Source: Chloroflexota bacterium (GTDB lineage Bacteria; Chloroflexota; Anaerolineae; UBA4142). Taken from it: DNA of 56,270 bases. Below are positions 15,337 through 22,379 of the stretch, in pieces. The DNA lies in assembly GCA_016215025.1 (NCBI GenBank), contig JACRMI010000118.1:1-56270 (forward strand), written 5' to 3'. A model generated the notes under the pieces. It saw only the letters and a list, made by a program, of their open reading frames with translations. It made no database searches and was not told the origin of the DNA. The position numbers and the translations under genes were made by a program. Numbering within the stretch: position 1 is the first letter of the stretch; each line of letters starts with the position of its first letter.

Positions 15337-15696
15337 CTATTTCAAAACTTGGGTCAATTTCTCTTTGTCAAACCCGACGACTGGCTTGGCATCGACCACG
15401 ATAAGCGGACGGCGCAGCAAGCGCGGTTCTTGGACCATCAGCGCGAGCAATTCCTCTTCCGATAACTTCTCCGCTTCGAGGTTCATCTTTTTGTATGACG
15501 GACTCTTGGTCGATATGACATCATGCGCGGTGAGCTTGAGCGTTTTCAATAACGCGTGCAACTCAGCGACGGTGAACGCCTGCTTGAAAAAGTCGCGCTT
15601 CTCGTACGCGATTTTTTCTTGCGCAAGAAACTCTTGCGCCTGGCGACACGTCGATCAGGTAGAACGAACGTAAATTACGACTTTGCGTTTTGGCAT
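15337..15696 (-). CDS. ArsC/Spx-like thioredoxin-fold protein with in-frame UGA (candidate selenoprotein, UxxC)
   Basis: Reading from the ATG at 15696 gives 119 residues of the ArsC/Spx (YffB-like) family with one in-frame TGA at 15657-15655, residue 14. The context is YVRST-U-STCRQAQEFL, so the UGA occupies the first position of the CxxC redox motif and Cys17 is intact. Everything after it fits the family: KRDFFKQAFTVAEL, SPSYKK (65-70) and RRPLIV (95-100). A downstream start such as the TTG at 15561 would delete the active site and the first strand. A perfect stem-loop of the bacterial SECIS type follows the UGA. These signs favour selenocysteine over a nonsense mutation. A predicted role is thiol/selenol redox chemistry, such as arsenate reduction or glutaredoxin-like activity. 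No strong ribosome site precedes the ATG. No sel genes are in the window. Confidence 0.72.
15621..15639 (-). promoter_or_regulatory. Bacterial SECIS-like hairpin
   Basis: On the - strand GCGCAAGA (15639-15632) pairs perfectly with TCTTGCGC (15628-15621), leaving a GUU loop (or AGUUU with a 7-bp stem). The loop starts 23 bases after the UGA, inside the range generally accepted for bacterial SECIS elements (about 16-37), and a G lies among its first two bases, followed by U, as in the SelB-binding loop of E. coli fdhF. The hairpin is inside the coding sequence, as expected in bacteria. Confidence 0.65.
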
Positions 15697-15706
15697 AGTA
15701 TCTTGA

Positions 15707-15785
15707 AATGGGACGCGGAGTACCGCGGATTAACGCGGACATGTTTTATTTTCAGCGTTCGTCCGCGGTACTCCGCGTCCTATCG
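15707..15785. repeat. GGACGCGGA-family inverted repeat, full copy
   Basis: The 19-base arm at 15711-15729 (GGACGCGGAGTACCGCGGA) is perfectly complementary to 15762-15780, with a 32-base loop that itself contains GCGGAC and GTCCGC. Partial copies occur at 8177-8210 and 21271-21326. The right arm forms the last codons and stop of the GNAT gene, so the repeat has extended or replaced that protein's C terminus. Confidence 0.75.
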
Positions 15786-16330
15786 TATTTTCCAACGCGC
15801 TTCGCCATCAAAATATCGGGTTTACCAAATCCATTTGCATCGGGAACTAGTCCGACAAGAGAGTAACCGCATTTGAGATAAAACTCGTATGGGTGATGGT
15901 TGCGATTGCGGATCGACGATAATTGCTCAAGCACGTTCGGATAAACATCAACGCCAAACAACGACGTGCCGCCAAAATCGTCGTCGGTGCCGAGCGTGAT
16001 AGTGAGGGCGCCGCGCTGCTTTACTTGCGCTTCAAAATCTTTGACCAACGCTGTTCCAATTCCACGTCGCTGTGCGCTTGGCTTGACGGCGAGCGGATGC
16101 AATTCGTACACCGTGCCATCGTACTGCTCGATGCCGCCGATCCAGCCGACGGCATCTCCGTTTTCGTCGAGCGCGACGCGGCTGATGCGCTTGTCGGCGA
16201 ATGATTCGCGCACCTCCGCGACGGCTGCCTCAATCGTTCTCACGTAATCCATGTGCGCGAATGCGTCGATTAAAATTTGTGCGACTTGAATTGTTTTTTC
16301 GTCGTTTGGACCCAAATCGACAATTTTCAC
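15752..16330 (-). CDS. GNAT N-acetyltransferase, AAC(6')-like
   Basis: Acetyl-CoA-dependent N-acetyltransferase of about 192 residues. The acetyl-CoA loop is in PLAVKPSAQRRGIGTALV. The second half, with TLGTDDDFGGTSLFG, HPYEFYLKCGYSLVG and PDANGFGKPDILMAKR, closely resembles the aminoglycoside 6'-N-acetyltransferases of the AAC(6')-Ig/Ih type. The likely start is the GTG at 16330, 2 bases after the stop of the DinB gene (TAAGAGTG), which indicates translational coupling; the longer frame to 16564 overlaps DinB and has unrelated composition. The last 10-13 residues are encoded by a repeat arm and are probably not part of the native fold. Environmental homologues often act on other amines, so resistance is not implied. 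Confidence 0.8.
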   Translation of the reverse strand: MKIVDLGPNDEKTIQVAQILIDAFAHMDYVRTIEAAVAEVRESFADKRISRVALDENGDAVGWIGGIEQYDGTVYELHPLAVKPSAQRRGIGTALVKDFEAQVKQRGALTITLGTDDDFGGTSLFGVDVYPNVLEQLSSIRNRNHHPYEFYLKCGYSLVGLVPDANGFGKPDILMAKRVGKYDRTRSTADER

Positions 16331-16332
16331 TC

Positions 16333-16827
16333 TTAGCTGGGTTGGTTTAATTTGGTTTTCCAATTCTTTATTTGCTCGATATGTTCTTGGGAATGTCCAA
16401 TCGCTACCTCTTCGATCATTTGGGCGACCGAATAAAATCGATTGTCGCCTCGCCATGGGCTGGGCACTTGCACCGATAAATCCACTTCGCTCAGGCTTTC
16501 GACGCGCTCGATGACGGCACGGCGAGCGTTCTCGAATTCGGCGCGCACCCGTTGCCAGGACCAAGCTTTGCGCTTGGCGGCTTCACGCGGGTTGGCAATG
16601 TCATCCATTTCGTCATCGCGCTGCGGATGCGGTCGGCCCTGGGTATACGATTCGCGCACATGGTCAAGCAGGACTTGGTCCCAAAACGCCACATGTCCAA
16701 CCACGTCTTTGATCGTCCATTCGCCCACAACGGGAGTTACCGTCACTTGTTCATCGGCAAGACCAACGGACAAGCTCAAAAGCTCATTGCAATTCTCGTT
16801 CAATTTGGCGAGCAATTCTGTTTTCAT
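16333..16827 (-). CDS. DinB-family metal-binding protein (first paralogue)
   Basis: A four-helix-bundle protein of 164 residues from the DinB/YfiT superfamily, whose members bind a divalent metal with three His residues and act as thiol-dependent transferases or are uncharacterised. The triad is visible: His45 in VVGHVAFWD, and His145 and His149 in GHSQEHIEQI. WTIKDVVGHV is the family signature. The ATG at 16827 has AAAGGAGC 7 bases upstream. It is coupled to the GNAT gene downstream. A paralogue with identical His positions lies at 18102-18596, with the patatin gene between them. Function unknown. Confidence 0.85.
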   Translation of the reverse strand: MKTELLAKLNENCNELLSLSVGLADEQVTVTPVVGEWTIKDVVGHVAFWDQVLLDHVRESYTQGRPHPQRDDEMDDIANPREAAKRKAWSWQRVRAEFENARRAVIERVESLSEVDLSVQVPSPWRGDNRFYSVAQMIEEVAIGHSQEHIEQIKNWKTKLNQPS

Positions 16828-16852
16828 GTTCGGCTCCTTTGTCGATGATGTA

Positions 16853-18040
16853 TCAGACTTGACGCATTTCTTTCTGGCTCTTGGATTTGGCATAGTCGAT
16901 ATGGTCGAACTGCTTGGGATAGGAGGCAAACAACATGCAGTTCGTCACTTCGAATCCATGTCGGAACACGTTATCAAATTGCTCAGTCGAAAAGCGCCGG
17001 AGGTTGGTCGCCGTATCGGCGGCAAGCAGGGCTTGTTCTTCGCTCAAGCATTGCGAGCAGATTTGTTCGACCACTTCGGGCTGATCCAGTCCGGCTAGAA
17101 TGCGCTTGGCGGAACTGGTGATCGAAACGAATGTGCCTCGATCGCCGTGATTCTGGGTGCGCTCGGCGACTTGGTGTTTTCGCAGCGTGAGGACTTGCTC
17201 CATCATGATGCCAACGATGATGCGCATCATCGCGTTCATTCCCATGCGATACGTTTCGTTTTTGACGGGGCTGTTGGCATCGCTCGCGATCAAGAAATCG
17301 ATGCCATGATGCCAGCCGTTAATGCCATCCATCACGCCTTCCAAACCCATGTTATCAAAGACACCGCCATCCCAGAGATGCAATTGCGGAAAGAGCGGCT
17401 GCGTCGGTATCGTTTTGCTTTGACGAAGTTGAATTTCATCTGCCGAGCCGATCATGGTTGGATCGACAAACTTGAACCAGGTGGCCTTATGGGTCTTGAG
17501 CGTGAGTGCGCCAATGAGACCTGGAAATCCACACGATGAGGCAACGGCATCGCGCAGAGGAACTTCTGGGTCGAACGAGTATCCGAAAATACGGTCGCCC
17601 ATGAGGAATCGCTCAAAGTGCCAGTTCCGACCGGTCTCATAACACGTGGCGTTGATGAGCCAGCGTGGATGGGGCGGCAGTTCGCATAATTTTCCGCGGA
17701 GCCGCCAACGCGAGCCGATCAATGCGCCGAGGTCAGCACCGCGCGTTTCGAAAATGTGCAGAGGATTGCGCAGCACGCGCCAGATAATATTTTGCTCAAG
17801 ATCATAGGTCGTGAGAAGTTTACGCGCTTGCGGAATAATTTTCTCGATGAAATACGCGCTGGAGGGCCATTGCATTCCGTTTTGGGCAAAGACGAGCGCG
17901 CCGCACAGACTGCCGCCCGACACAGTCGATAGAAACGAAATATCTTCCAAACGATTTTCTTCAGCCAGCCGGGCTAACACGCCCAAATGAAAAACCGTTG
18001 CGCGAAATCCACCACCGGAAAGCGTGAGACCGATCTTCAT
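16853..18040 (-). CDS. Patatin-like phospholipase family protein
   Basis: Predicted Ser-Asp dyad lipid acyl hydrolase of 395 residues. The oxyanion hole GGGFRA (9-14) is followed by the nucleophile elbow TVSGGSL with Ser41, a cPLA2/patatin-like variant of GxSxG, and by the Asp of the dyad in DGGVFDNMG (Asp224). These three elements are in the correct order and spacing. No signal peptide is seen, so it is probably cytosolic or peripheral to the membrane. The ATG at 18040 is followed at once by the first strand; GGAGGAGAG precedes it. It ends 26 bases before the DinB start and may be co-transcribed with it. Substrate unknown. Confidence 0.87.
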   Translation of the reverse strand: MKIGLTLSGGGFRATVFHLGVLARLAEENRLEDISFLSTVSGGSLCGALVFAQNGMQWPSSAYFIEKIIPQARKLLTTYDLEQNIIWRVLRNPLHIFETRGADLGALIGSRWRLRGKLCELPPHPRWLINATCYETGRNWHFERFLMGDRIFGYSFDPEVPLRDAVASSCGFPGLIGALTLKTHKATWFKFVDPTMIGSADEIQLRQSKTIPTQPLFPQLHLWDGGVFDNMGLEGVMDGINGWHHGIDFLIASDANSPVKNETYRMGMNAMMRIIVGIMMEQVLTLRKHQVAERTQNHGDRGTFVSITSSAKRILAGLDQPEVVEQICSQCLSEEQALLAADTATNLRRFSTEQFDNVFRHGFEVTNCMLFASYPKQFDHIDYAKSKSQKEMRQV

Positions 18041-18101
18041 CTCTCCTCCTCAAGAAACGCGAAAGAGCACGAAAAGACGCGAAAGGATACTTGCTTGCTT
18101 T

Positions 18102-18596
18102 TTACGTTAGATTTTTAGCTTGAAGCTTGAACGCGGCAATCTGTTCGAGGTGCTCCGGCGTGTGCTGATATGAGTTGACCGCGATCAAGCGTTCGAGCGT
18201 TGCGCCTTCGCCCCAGGGTGGCGGCAGCGGCTTGGCCAAATCGGCATCGGTGAGGGATTCGACGGCGGTGATCAAATCGCGATGCGTGATTTCCATTTCT
18301 TGGCGCACAGCGTCCAATGAAAGATCGCGCTGCAGCGTGACGCCACGTTTGTTGTAGCGATCCAAGTCAGCGTCGTCCTTGATGCCGAGCATTTTGGGTG
18401 TGCCGTCTACTTTGTAATCTTTAATAAATTGAATCGCGACTTGCTGCCACATCGCGACGTGACCGATCAAATCTTTGATCGTCCACCAATCGACGTAGGG
18501 AATTTTTGTTTGCGCCTCATCGGGAATGTCCGCGAGTGTGGCAAGGAGTGCGGCGGATTGTTCGCCCAGCGTTTTCAGAATTTCGTCGCGAGTCAT
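18102..18596 (-). CDS. DinB-family metal-binding protein (second paralogue)
   Basis: Also 164 residues, with WTIKDLIGHVAMW (His46) and HTPEHLEQI (His145, His149) matching the metal triad of the DinB superfamily and of the paralogue at 16333-16827. The two proteins differ at most other positions, so the duplication is not recent. CGGAG stands about 8 bases before the ATG. The 61-base gap to the patatin gene holds GAAACGCG/GAAAAGACGCG words but no terminator. Function unknown; bacillithiol- or mycothiol-dependent transfer is a family possibility only. Confidence 0.85.
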   Translation of the reverse strand: MTRDEILKTLGEQSAALLATLADIPDEAQTKIPYVDWWTIKDLIGHVAMWQQVAIQFIKDYKVDGTPKMLGIKDDADLDRYNKRGVTLQRDLSLDAVRQEMEITHRDLITAVESLTDADLAKPLPPPWGEGATLERLIAVNSYQHTPEHLEQIAAFKLQAKNLT

Positions 18597-18667
18597 CTAA
18601 TCTCCGTTTATCACAAGCGCGCTTTCTTCGGCAAGACCTTTGCGAATTTGTTTAGACTGTGAAATTC

Positions 18668-18734
18668 ATCCGCGAATCTCGCTAATCTCACTAATCATGT
18701 TCTTTTATTCGTGTGATTCGCGTGATTCGCGGAT
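18668..18734. repeat. CCGCGAATC-family intergenic inverted repeat, copy 3
   Basis: ATCCGCGAATC (18668-18678) pairs perfectly with GATTCGCGGAT (18724-18734); inner words TCGCTAATC and GTGATTCGC extend the pairing with mismatches. On the + strand TGTTTTTGATTTT follows the right arm. It lies between the ferritin stop and the DinB start on the - strand and may act as a terminator for ferritin read from the opposite side, though no U tract is present in that direction. Confidence 0.65.
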
Positions 18735-18785
18735 TGTTTTTGATTTTAGCGAATGTGTTGTTCGGGAAAACGGGTTTCTTGGGTT

Positions 18786-19277
18786 TTACTCACCGCGCTT
18801 GGTGAAATGTCCGTCGAACAGGAGCAAGCTCGCGATATTGTTGCCTGCTTGCCTGAAGCGTTCGACCATCAACGTGGCATTCTTTTCCTCTTCGATCTGT
18901 TCGGTGACGAACCATGCGAGGAACGTTTGCGTTGCGTAATCCTTTTCGGCGACGGCTTGCGCGTACAATTGGTTGATGAGCGCGGTCACTTGGCGTTCAT
19001 GTTCGAGCACCATTTCCCACGCGGCCACGGGCGATGCAAAATCGACGGTGGGTTGCGCGATAGGTTTGAGCGTTGCTCTTGCGCCTTGATCGTTCACATA
19101 GTCGAACATTTTCAACGCGTGCATCTGTTCTTCGCCAAATTGCGCGCGCATCCATTTGGCGGACCCTGGCATATTGATCGACTCAAAGTACGCCGACATC
19201 GAAAGGTAGAGGTACGCCGAGTAGAATTCGTTCTTGATCTGTTCGTTGATGGCGTCCTGCATGGTTTTGCTTAACAT
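18786..19277 (-). CDS. ftnA: Ferritin
   Basis: Non-haem bacterial ferritin subunit of 163 residues that oxidises Fe(II) and stores it as a mineral in a 24-mer shell. The ferroxidase ligands are in place: Glu17 (NEFYSAYLYL), Glu50 and His53 (GEEQMHA), Glu94 (LEHE) and Glu126/Gln127 (TEQIEEEK). Length and helix pattern are those of FtnA rather than Dps or bacterioferritin (no haem Met). The ATG at 19277 has a strong AAGGAGG; the 36-residue upstream extension runs across the promoter and is rejected. An extended -10 promoter lies just upstream. Confidence 0.93.
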   Translation of the reverse strand: MLSKTMQDAINEQIKNEFYSAYLYLSMSAYFESINMPGSAKWMRAQFGEEQMHALKMFDYVNDQGARATLKPIAQPTVDFASPVAAWEMVLEHERQVTALINQLYAQAVAEKDYATQTFLAWFVTEQIEEEKNATLMVERFRQAGNNIASLLLFDGHFTKRGE

Positions 19278-19326
19278 GGTTTCCTCCTTGGAGCTGAAAT
19301 GGGATGAGGCGATTTCGCCGGTCGAA

Positions 19327-19335
19327 ATTATAACA
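19327..19335 (-). promoter_or_regulatory. Extended -10 promoter of ferritin
   Basis: On the - strand TGTTATAAT is a TGnTATAAT extended -10 box, 50 bases before the ferritin ATG. No good -35 is seen 17 bases upstream. It is back-to-back with the + strand promoter at 19348-19376. Confidence 0.55.
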
Positions 19336-19347
19336 CAGAACGGGGCT

Positions 19348-19376
19348 TTGTGGCGAGGGGTCTTTTCAGATATAAT
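19348..19376 (+). promoter_or_regulatory. Sigma-70-type promoter of the membrane-protein gene
   Basis: TTGTGG (19348-19353) and TATAAT (19371-19376) are separated by 17 bases. The predicted start near 19384 gives a short leader of about 23 bases containing AAGGAGG before the ATG at 19407. Confidence 0.7.
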
Positions 19377-19406
19377 CTCAACCATTCAACGCTGAAGGAG
19401 GCATCG

Positions 19407-20147
19407 ATGCTTGTTTACTTTTCCAAAGACTGGAATGGCGAACCGTTTCAACTCTTCGGTCCGCCCCATGTCGTTGCGCTGTTGATTATTCTGGCGATCA
19501 ATTTGTTCTTGATCTATGGATGGAAAAATCCCAGCCCCCAAGCGCGGCGCATTTTTCGTTTTACACTGGCGGGCGTGCTGGTGATCGTCGAATCGCTGTG
19601 GCATTGGTGGAATTGGTCTATCGGCGATTGGAGCATTCAGTACATGCTGCCGCTTCATGTGTGCAGCGCGATGGTGTGGCTCTCCGCCTTGATGCTGGTC
19701 ACCGAAAATTATTTTCTCTACGATTTTATCTATTTCATGGGCATCGGCGCGGCGAGCCAGGCGCTCTTGACGCCCGATGCAGGCATCTACGGCTTTCCGC
19801 ATTTTCGCTTTTTCCAGGTGATGATGTCGCACGGCGCGATTGTGACGACGGCGGTTTATCTTACGGCGATTGAAGGATTTCGTCCGACGGTCAAATCGCT
19901 GGCGAGAGTTGCGCTTGGGATGAACCTCTACGTCGCGTTCATCATGATCGTCAATGCGATCCTCACCAGCAATTATCTTTTCATCGCGCACAAACCCGAA
20001 ACGCCGACCTTGATCGATGCGATGCCGCCGTGGCCCTATTACATTTTGGTTCTCGAAGCATTGGGTATTGTGCTATGCCTTTTGCTCTACATACCCTTTG
20101 CGATCAAAGATTGGCAGGCAAAAAAATTAAACCCGACGGGTTTTTAG
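19407..20147 (+). CDS. TIGR02206/YwaF-type integral membrane protein
   Basis: Polytopic membrane protein of 246 residues with about seven hydrophobic helices. Conserved blocks of the YwaF family (TIGR02206) are seen in order: FGPPHVVAL, LWHWWNW, LPLHVCSAMVWL, ALLTPD, FPHFRFFQVMMSHG and NYLFIAHKP near helix 6, then PWPYYILVLE. His and Trp residues inside helices are typical of the family; its function is not established. I start at the ATG at 19407 with AAGGAGG, not at the 19-residue upstream extension. It is divergently transcribed from ferritin and overlaps the next - strand gene by 4 bases, tail to tail. Confidence 0.87.
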   Translation: MLVYFSKDWNGEPFQLFGPPHVVALLIILAINLFLIYGWKNPSPQARRIFRFTLAGVLVIVESLWHWWNWSIGDWSIQYMLPLHVCSAMVWLSALMLVTENYFLYDFIYFMGIGAASQALLTPDAGIYGFPHFRFFQVMMSHGAIVTTAVYLTAIEGFRPTVKSLARVALGMNLYVAFIMIVNAILTSNYLFIAHKPETPTLIDAMPPWPYYILVLEALGIVLCLLLYIPFAIKDWQAKKLNPTGF

Positions 20148-20159
20148 GAATCCGTCGGG
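20120..20159 (-). terminator. Terminator of the polysaccharide operon
   Basis: On the - strand CCCGACGG (20159-20152) pairs perfectly with CCGTCGGG (20139-20132) around a 12-base loop that contains the glycosyltransferase stop codon, followed by TTTAATTTTTTT. It sits inside the 3' coding end of the convergent membrane-protein gene, so two genes and a terminator share the same bases. Confidence 0.82.
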
Positions 20160-21241
20160 GCTTGGTACACCTTCATCACCCGCTCGATCATTTTGTCGAG
20201 GGTGAATTCCTGCCGCACGCGCGTGCGCCCGGCTGCGCCCATCCGCGCGCATAGATCGGGATGATCGATCAAGCGATTGATCGCCGCCGCGAGCGCGTGT
20301 GCATCGCGTGCTGGCACGACATACCCGGTCTCACCATCGACATTGACGAAACTCGTGCCGGTGCCAACCTCGGTGCAGACGACCGGCTTGCCCGCGGCCA
20401 TCGCTTCCAGTTGCACGATGCCAAATGCCTCGCTACGCTCCGATGCGGGCAAAACGAAAATATCAGATGCAGCGTACTGAGTAGGCAATTCCTCGTCGCT
20501 AACCTCGCCAGCAAAAACGACGCGCTCCTCAACGCCGAGTTGCCGAGCGAGTGCGCGCAGCATTTCTCCTTCGGGTCCCTCTCCGACGATGACGAGTTGC
20601 GCGTTCGATATTTCGCGCATCGCTTGCAGCAAATAATTCAATCCCTTGTAGTAGCGCAATTTTCCGACGAACAACAAACGCACCGGCGATTGATCGTCCC
20701 TTGGCGCGGCGACCGCGCATTCAAATGGCCGCGGATCGATTCCAAGCGGCACCACCACGCATTTGTCTTTCCATCGCGCTAGCACTGGCGACGATGCGAT
20801 ATAATTCGGACTCGTCGTCAGGATGCAATCGACGCGCGCCAGGATTCGGTGCATCAGCGGGCGATATAGGACGCGCAAATACTTTTGCCGAATAATGTCG
20901 CTGTGATACGTCAGCACCGTTCGCCGCGCGTGGCCGAAAAAATGATTAGCGACTTCGCCGACGGGATACGGAAAGTGGAGATGCGCTACGTCGGGTGTTT
21001 CGCGCCGAATCAAATCGAACATGGCGAGACTGATCGGCGCAGATGAGAGGGTTGCGTTCCGCGCAGCGAAGATCACGCGCACGCCGTTCAGCGTTTCGAT
21101 GTGGGTGTGATTATCGCGGCTAGCGACGAGCACGCTAACGTTGTGACCGCGTGCGGCCTGCGTTTCAGCGAGCAGCTTGATGTGATTTTCAATCCCACCG
21201 AGGACGGGGAAATAATCTTTGTAGATGTGGAGGATTTCCAA
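20144..21241 (-). CDS. Glycosyltransferase family 4
   Basis: GT-B-fold retaining glycosyltransferase of about 365 residues that transfers a sugar from an NDP-sugar during glycan assembly at the cytosolic membrane face. The start ILHIYKDYFPVLGGIENH has the Gly-rich acceptor-side loop. The C-terminal donor site is clear: LLFVGKLRYYKGLNYLL, then SEAFGIVQLEAMAAGKPVV with the E-x7-E motif. I place the start at a TTG at 21241, so the first strand begins at once; a TTG at 21262 would add seven residues read from an ACTTG-word repeat. It is the last gene of the long - strand run and overlaps its terminator. Confidence 0.87.
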   Translation of the reverse strand: MEILHIYKDYFPVLGGIENHIKLLAETQAARGHNVSVLVASRDNHTHIETLNGVRVIFAARNATLSSAPISLAMFDLIRRETPDVAHLHFPYPVGEVANHFFGHARRTVLTYHSDIIRQKYLRVLYRPLMHRILARVDCILTTSPNYIASSPVLARWKDKCVVVPLGIDPRPFECAVAAPRDDQSPVRLLFVGKLRYYKGLNYLLQAMREISNAQLVIVGEGPEGEMLRALARQLGVEERVVFAGEVSDEELPTQYAASDIFVLPASERSEAFGIVQLEAMAAGKPVVCTEVGTGTSFVNVDGETGYVVPARDAHALAAAINRLIDHPDLCARMGAAGRTRVRQEFTLDKMIERVMKVYQAPTDS

Positions 21242-21270
21242 GTCGCAAGTCTCAGGTTTCAAGTTTCATT

Positions 21271-21326
21271 GTCTGCGTTCGTCCGCGTGGCTGTGGCGAA
21301 GTTCGCCACAGTCAGTCCGCGTCCTA
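21271..21326. repeat. GGACGCGGA-family repeat with inserted hairpin
   Basis: GCGTTCGTCCGCG at 21275-21287 and GTCCGCGTCCTATC at 21315-21328 match the right arm of the full copy at 15707-15785. Between them a perfect hairpin CTGTGGCGAA (21291-21300) with TTCGCCACAG (21302-21311) is inserted. The element fills the gap between the Gfo/Idh/MocA gene and the last glycosyltransferase inside the operon. Confidence 0.6.
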
Positions 21327-21329
21327 TCT

Positions 21330-22379
21330 TTAAAAGAATCCATTCCAGATTCCGTCGTCCATTTTCACGAGACAGCCCGTGCGCGCCGATTCGTACATCG
21401 CCAAGACGAGCGCGACAGATTTGCGCGCGGCGATTCCATCGGTGCGCGGCTCGCGATTTTGTTGAATCGCTTCGATCATGTCGCTGATGACGGCTTTGTG
21501 GCTGAATCCATAGATCGACGGCGGATCGACTTCGTCGCGGCGCAGCAAAACATTTTCGTGTTCCAATGCGCCTTCGATTTTCCAGATCACTTTGCGATTG
21601 AGCGCGGTGCCGCCCACCTTGACCGAACCATGTTCGCCAAACAATGCCACCGACCCTTCGAGATTTTCGGGAAATGTCACGGTCGATCCTTCGACCGAGC
21701 CGATTGCGCCGTTCTTGAATTGAAGCACCGCAACACCCGTGTCTTCTGCTTCCATCTTGTGCGCGAGCGTCGCCGTGTGCGCAAAAACACTGGTTACGTC
21801 GCCCATCAGCCACTGCAACGCATCGATGTGATGAATCGATTGATTCATCAGCGCGCCGCCATCCATTGCCCATGTGCCGTGCCAACCGTCTTCGTAATAT
21901 TCTTGCGGGCGATACCACCGCACTGTCGCATTCCCCAATAAAAGTTTTCCCAGCTTGCCCTCGTCCACCACGCGCCGCAAGTCACGCATCGGCGGATTGT
22001 ATCGATTTTGCAGTACGACGCAGAGCTTGACACCTATCGATTTTGCTGTGGCGATCATGCGATCGGCATCTTGTAGTTTCAACGCCATCGGCTTTTCGAC
22101 GATCACGTGCTTGCCCGCTTGCATCGCGTCGATGGCCATCTGCGCGTGCATCCCGCTCGGCGTGCAAATCGTCACGACGTCGATGTCGCGCCGGTCCAGC
22201 ATGCGCCGATAATCGGCGTACGCTTGCGCGTTGTGTTCTTTGGCGTAGCGCTCGGCGCGCGACGAAATCACATCGGCGATGGCAACGAGGCGCGCGTGTT
22301 CAAGTTCTCTAACAGATTGGGCGTGGCGCGGCGCAATGCGTCCGCATCCAACAAGACCGAAACGAATTTGTTCAGACAT
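21330..22379 (-). CDS. Gfo/Idh/MocA-family sugar oxidoreductase (WlbA-like)
   Basis: NAD(P)-dependent dehydrogenase of about 349 residues. The Rossmann motif GLVGCGRIA (8-16), the catalytic EKPMA (95-99) and NRYNPP fit this family. The substrate region HGTWAMDGGALMNQSIHHID resembles WlbA/WbpB, which oxidise C3 of UDP-GlcNAc(A) on the way to diacetamido-uronic acids. The ATG at 22379 overlaps the preceding glycosyltransferase gene by 8 bases. A second member lies at 43011-44099. In this cluster it probably makes a 3-keto sugar for amination, but no dedicated partner aminotransferase stands beside it; the exact sugar is an inference. Confidence 0.85.
   Translation of the reverse strand: MSEQIRFGLVGCGRIAPRHAQSVRELEHARLVAIADVISSRAERYAKEHNAQAYADYRRMLDRRDIDVVTICTPSGMHAQMAIDAMQAGKHVIVEKPMALKLQDADRMIATAKSIGVKLCVVLQNRYNPPMRDLRRVVDEGKLGKLLLGNATVRWYRPQEYYEDGWHGTWAMDGGALMNQSIHHIDALQWLMGDVTSVFAHTATLAHKMEAEDTGVAVLQFKNGAIGSVEGSTVTFPENLEGSVALFGEHGSVKVGGTALNRKVIWKIEGALEHENVLLRRDEVDPPSIYGFSHKAVISDMIEAIQQNREPRTDGIAARKSVALVLAMYESARTGCLVKMDDGIWNGFF

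Noticed and set aside
14386..15465. 359-codon + strand frame opposite the panE-like gene and the selenoprotein
   Set aside because: It is a shadow with Arg/His-rich composition; the opposite strand has clear conserved motifs.
15655..15657. UGA read as tryptophan (alternative genetic code)
   Set aside because: Other genes in the window end at TGA, including many ATGA overlaps, and use TGG for Trp, so a code change is unlikely.
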